A DNA stretch of 6,564 nt from an uncultured Bacillaceae bacterium (GTDB taxonomy: Bacteria > Bacillota > Bacilli > Bacillales > Alkalibacillaceae). Of this stretch, positions 5,468 through 6,564 are shown in pieces; the first letter of the stretch is position 1, and each line of letters starts with the position of its first letter. The DNA is taken from positions 1-6,564 of the forward strand of contig CALGNY010000115.1 in NCBI GenBank assembly GCA_937958375.1, given 5' to 3'. A program made the translations under genes and the position numbers. The notes under the pieces were generated by a model. It did no database searches and was not told the origin of the DNA. It saw nothing but the letters and a program-made list of their open reading frames with translations.

Positions 5468-6496
5468 TCATTCCTTATTCATATTTGGCTTTATGAACAC
5501 TTTTCCTCCCCATAGCCGCTCAAGATGTTGTCGAACCTGCTGAAGATATCGTTTATGGATTGGATACCAGGATTGATAATAAATTGTCAATTCCCCTGTT
5601 TGTGTCGTTTTTTGATGATCTATTACTAATATCGGATAAAATTGGTGAGATGCAAGGCTAATCAGAAAGTTTTTTACATCTTTATAGGTCTGAAGTCGAT
5701 TCGTTTCCGTGAAAAGAACTGAAATCCTCTCTTGTCGGTGAATACGCTCCGTATAAAACTTCTCGATCAGTTTACGATCATCATATGTGCGGATGATTCG
5801 GTCGTGTTCTTTTTTTGGTGCCGCAATCAGCAATTGTTTGCCAAGTCGACCGATATGGATACCCGGTAGCGGCAAATCATCCTTTTGTGCAATCAAATGA
5901 ATCAATTCCAACTTTTCTTTTTCCGATATTTCCATCGCATTGATGATTACATGTTCATGAAGCCGAGCCCACCCTTCACGAAGCAGGGCAGTCGAGTGGT
6001 TCATGAATTCTTTTTGATAGGTGAGAAGTAATTCCTCACCCAATTGTCTTTGCCACGGCAAAAGCCTGTCATTATATGTAAGAATATAGCGATATAGATT
6101 AAGGAATTCAGCCCCATGCTTTGTTGTGAACGAAATGGATTCGAACGCTTTAATCCAAGCTTCAACAAGGCTCGAACCATATTTTTCATTGTAGGTGGAT
6201 AAATCAACGACTGATCGGCTGACCATCAAATCCGTGATGAACTGATTTCTCCTATAAAAATCAGCATAACCTAAGGCACGGATCAGCGCCAGCCTTCTTT
6301 CACTCTTTTTTAAAAATTTGGAGAGAAAGATCGTCAATTGTCCATTTCGATTCACATCGACAACGCTCGATGAAAACTGTTTTCCGTAAATTTGTGGATG
6401 CGTGGCAGGAATTTCGTCGATCCACTCAACATATAACATGCCTGTATCGAGTCCGTTCTCAACACCGATCTTTCGCAACTCTTCTAGCTCCAGCAT
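5468..6496 (-). CDS. Divergent, shortened SpoVR-family protein
   Basis: This 342-residue soluble protein has no signal or membrane segment. Blocks of the SpoVR family appear in the right order: an N-terminal IGVENGLDTGMLYVEWID region (10-27); ALGYADFYRRNQF (74-86), at the place of the usual His-containing segment before DFFKNN; YNEKYGSSLVEAWIKA (102-117); LNLYRYILTYNDRLLPWQR (132-150); REGWARLHEH (173-182), matching the NEGWA region; and a C-terminal LERLWGGKVFI (325-335), matching the usual LWG.PV ending. Typical SpoVR proteins are near 470-510 residues, so this one is clearly shorter, and both expected His in the DFF block are replaced (Arg73, Tyr77). SpoVR is linked to spore cortex formation, but its chemistry is unclear. 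The ATG at 6496 has AAAGGGGTGG (6501-6510) 4 nt upstream. It is co-transcribed with the chemoreceptor gene. The assignment is from remembered family motifs. Confidence 0.72.
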   Translation of the reverse strand: MLELEELRKIGVENGLDTGMLYVEWIDEIPATHPQIYGKQFSSSVVDVNRNGQLTIFLSKFLKKSERRLALIRALGYADFYRRNQFITDLMVSRSVVDLSTYNEKYGSSLVEAWIKAFESISFTTKHGAEFLNLYRYILTYNDRLLPWQRQLGEELLLTYQKEFMNHSTALLREGWARLHEHVIINAMEISEKEKLELIHLIAQKDDLPLPGIHIGRLGKQLLIAAPKKEHDRIIRTYDDRKLIEKFYTERIHRQERISVLFTETNRLQTYKDVKNFLISLASHQFYPILVIDHQKTTQTGELTIYYQSWYPIHKRYLQQVRQHLERLWGGKVFIKPNMNKE

Positions 6497-6564
6497 GCAG
6501 CCACCCCTTTTTATGAATCATTTTACGGTATGATTTAGGGATCGATTTTATTTCTCGTGGGATA

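Noticed and set aside
6511..6564. Sigma-D (motility) or sigma-A promoter for the SpoVR-like/mcp operon
   Set aside because: A TAAA and an ACCGTAAA element are present but 17 nt apart with a weak -10, and the TAAAAT at 6520-6525 lacks a -35 partner; the evidence is too weak, and the upstream sequence is cut off by the window edge.

Overview
The window looks like chromosomal DNA of a low-to-moderate-GC, endospore-former-type Firmicute (Bacillales, Bacillaceae or Planococcaceae). The reasons are strong AGGAGG-type ribosome binding sites, frequent GTG starts, compact hairpin-plus-T-run terminators, an IDEAL-domain protein, an AzlCD pair and a SpoVR-like protein. All seven protein genes are on the minus strand, so transcription runs from high to low coordinates. 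No rRNA, tRNA, insertion sequence, CRISPR array or phage gene is visible.

In the direction of transcription there are four units. (1) A divergent, shortened SpoVR-family protein (6496-5468) is followed 13 nt later by a methyl-accepting chemotaxis protein (5454-3700), and the pair ends in a clear terminator (3688-3657). (2) A signal-peptide-less BtuF-like cobalamin-binding protein starts at the GTG at 3630, after that terminator. It is followed by azlC (2815-2084) and azlD (2087-1794), which overlap by 4 nt and encode a branched-chain amino acid exporter; the unit ends in a terminator at 1786-1743. (3) A gap of about 490 bp has no ordinary gene. It does contain a sigma-B-like promoter, a perfect Shine-Dalgarno, a 32-codon frame with AAG where a start codon belongs, and a strong terminator, so it may be a small RNA or a decayed small gene. 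(4) An IDEAL-domain protein with its own sigma-A promoter ends in a terminator at 1038-1010. A VanY-type D,D-carboxypeptidase lipoprotein gene (960-169) follows.

The left edge (1-186) is a tandem array of a 51-bp repeat. Each full unit has the same AAATAAA/TTTATTT hairpin with a variable 5-nt loop, and the last degenerate unit runs into the end of the carboxypeptidase gene.

The genes cover cell-wall trimming, amino acid export, ligand binding and chemosensing and do not form one recognised pathway. The points most worth a second look are the degenerate SpoVR paralogue coupled to a chemoreceptor, the cryptic transcription unit near 1384-1690, and the hairpin repeat array.
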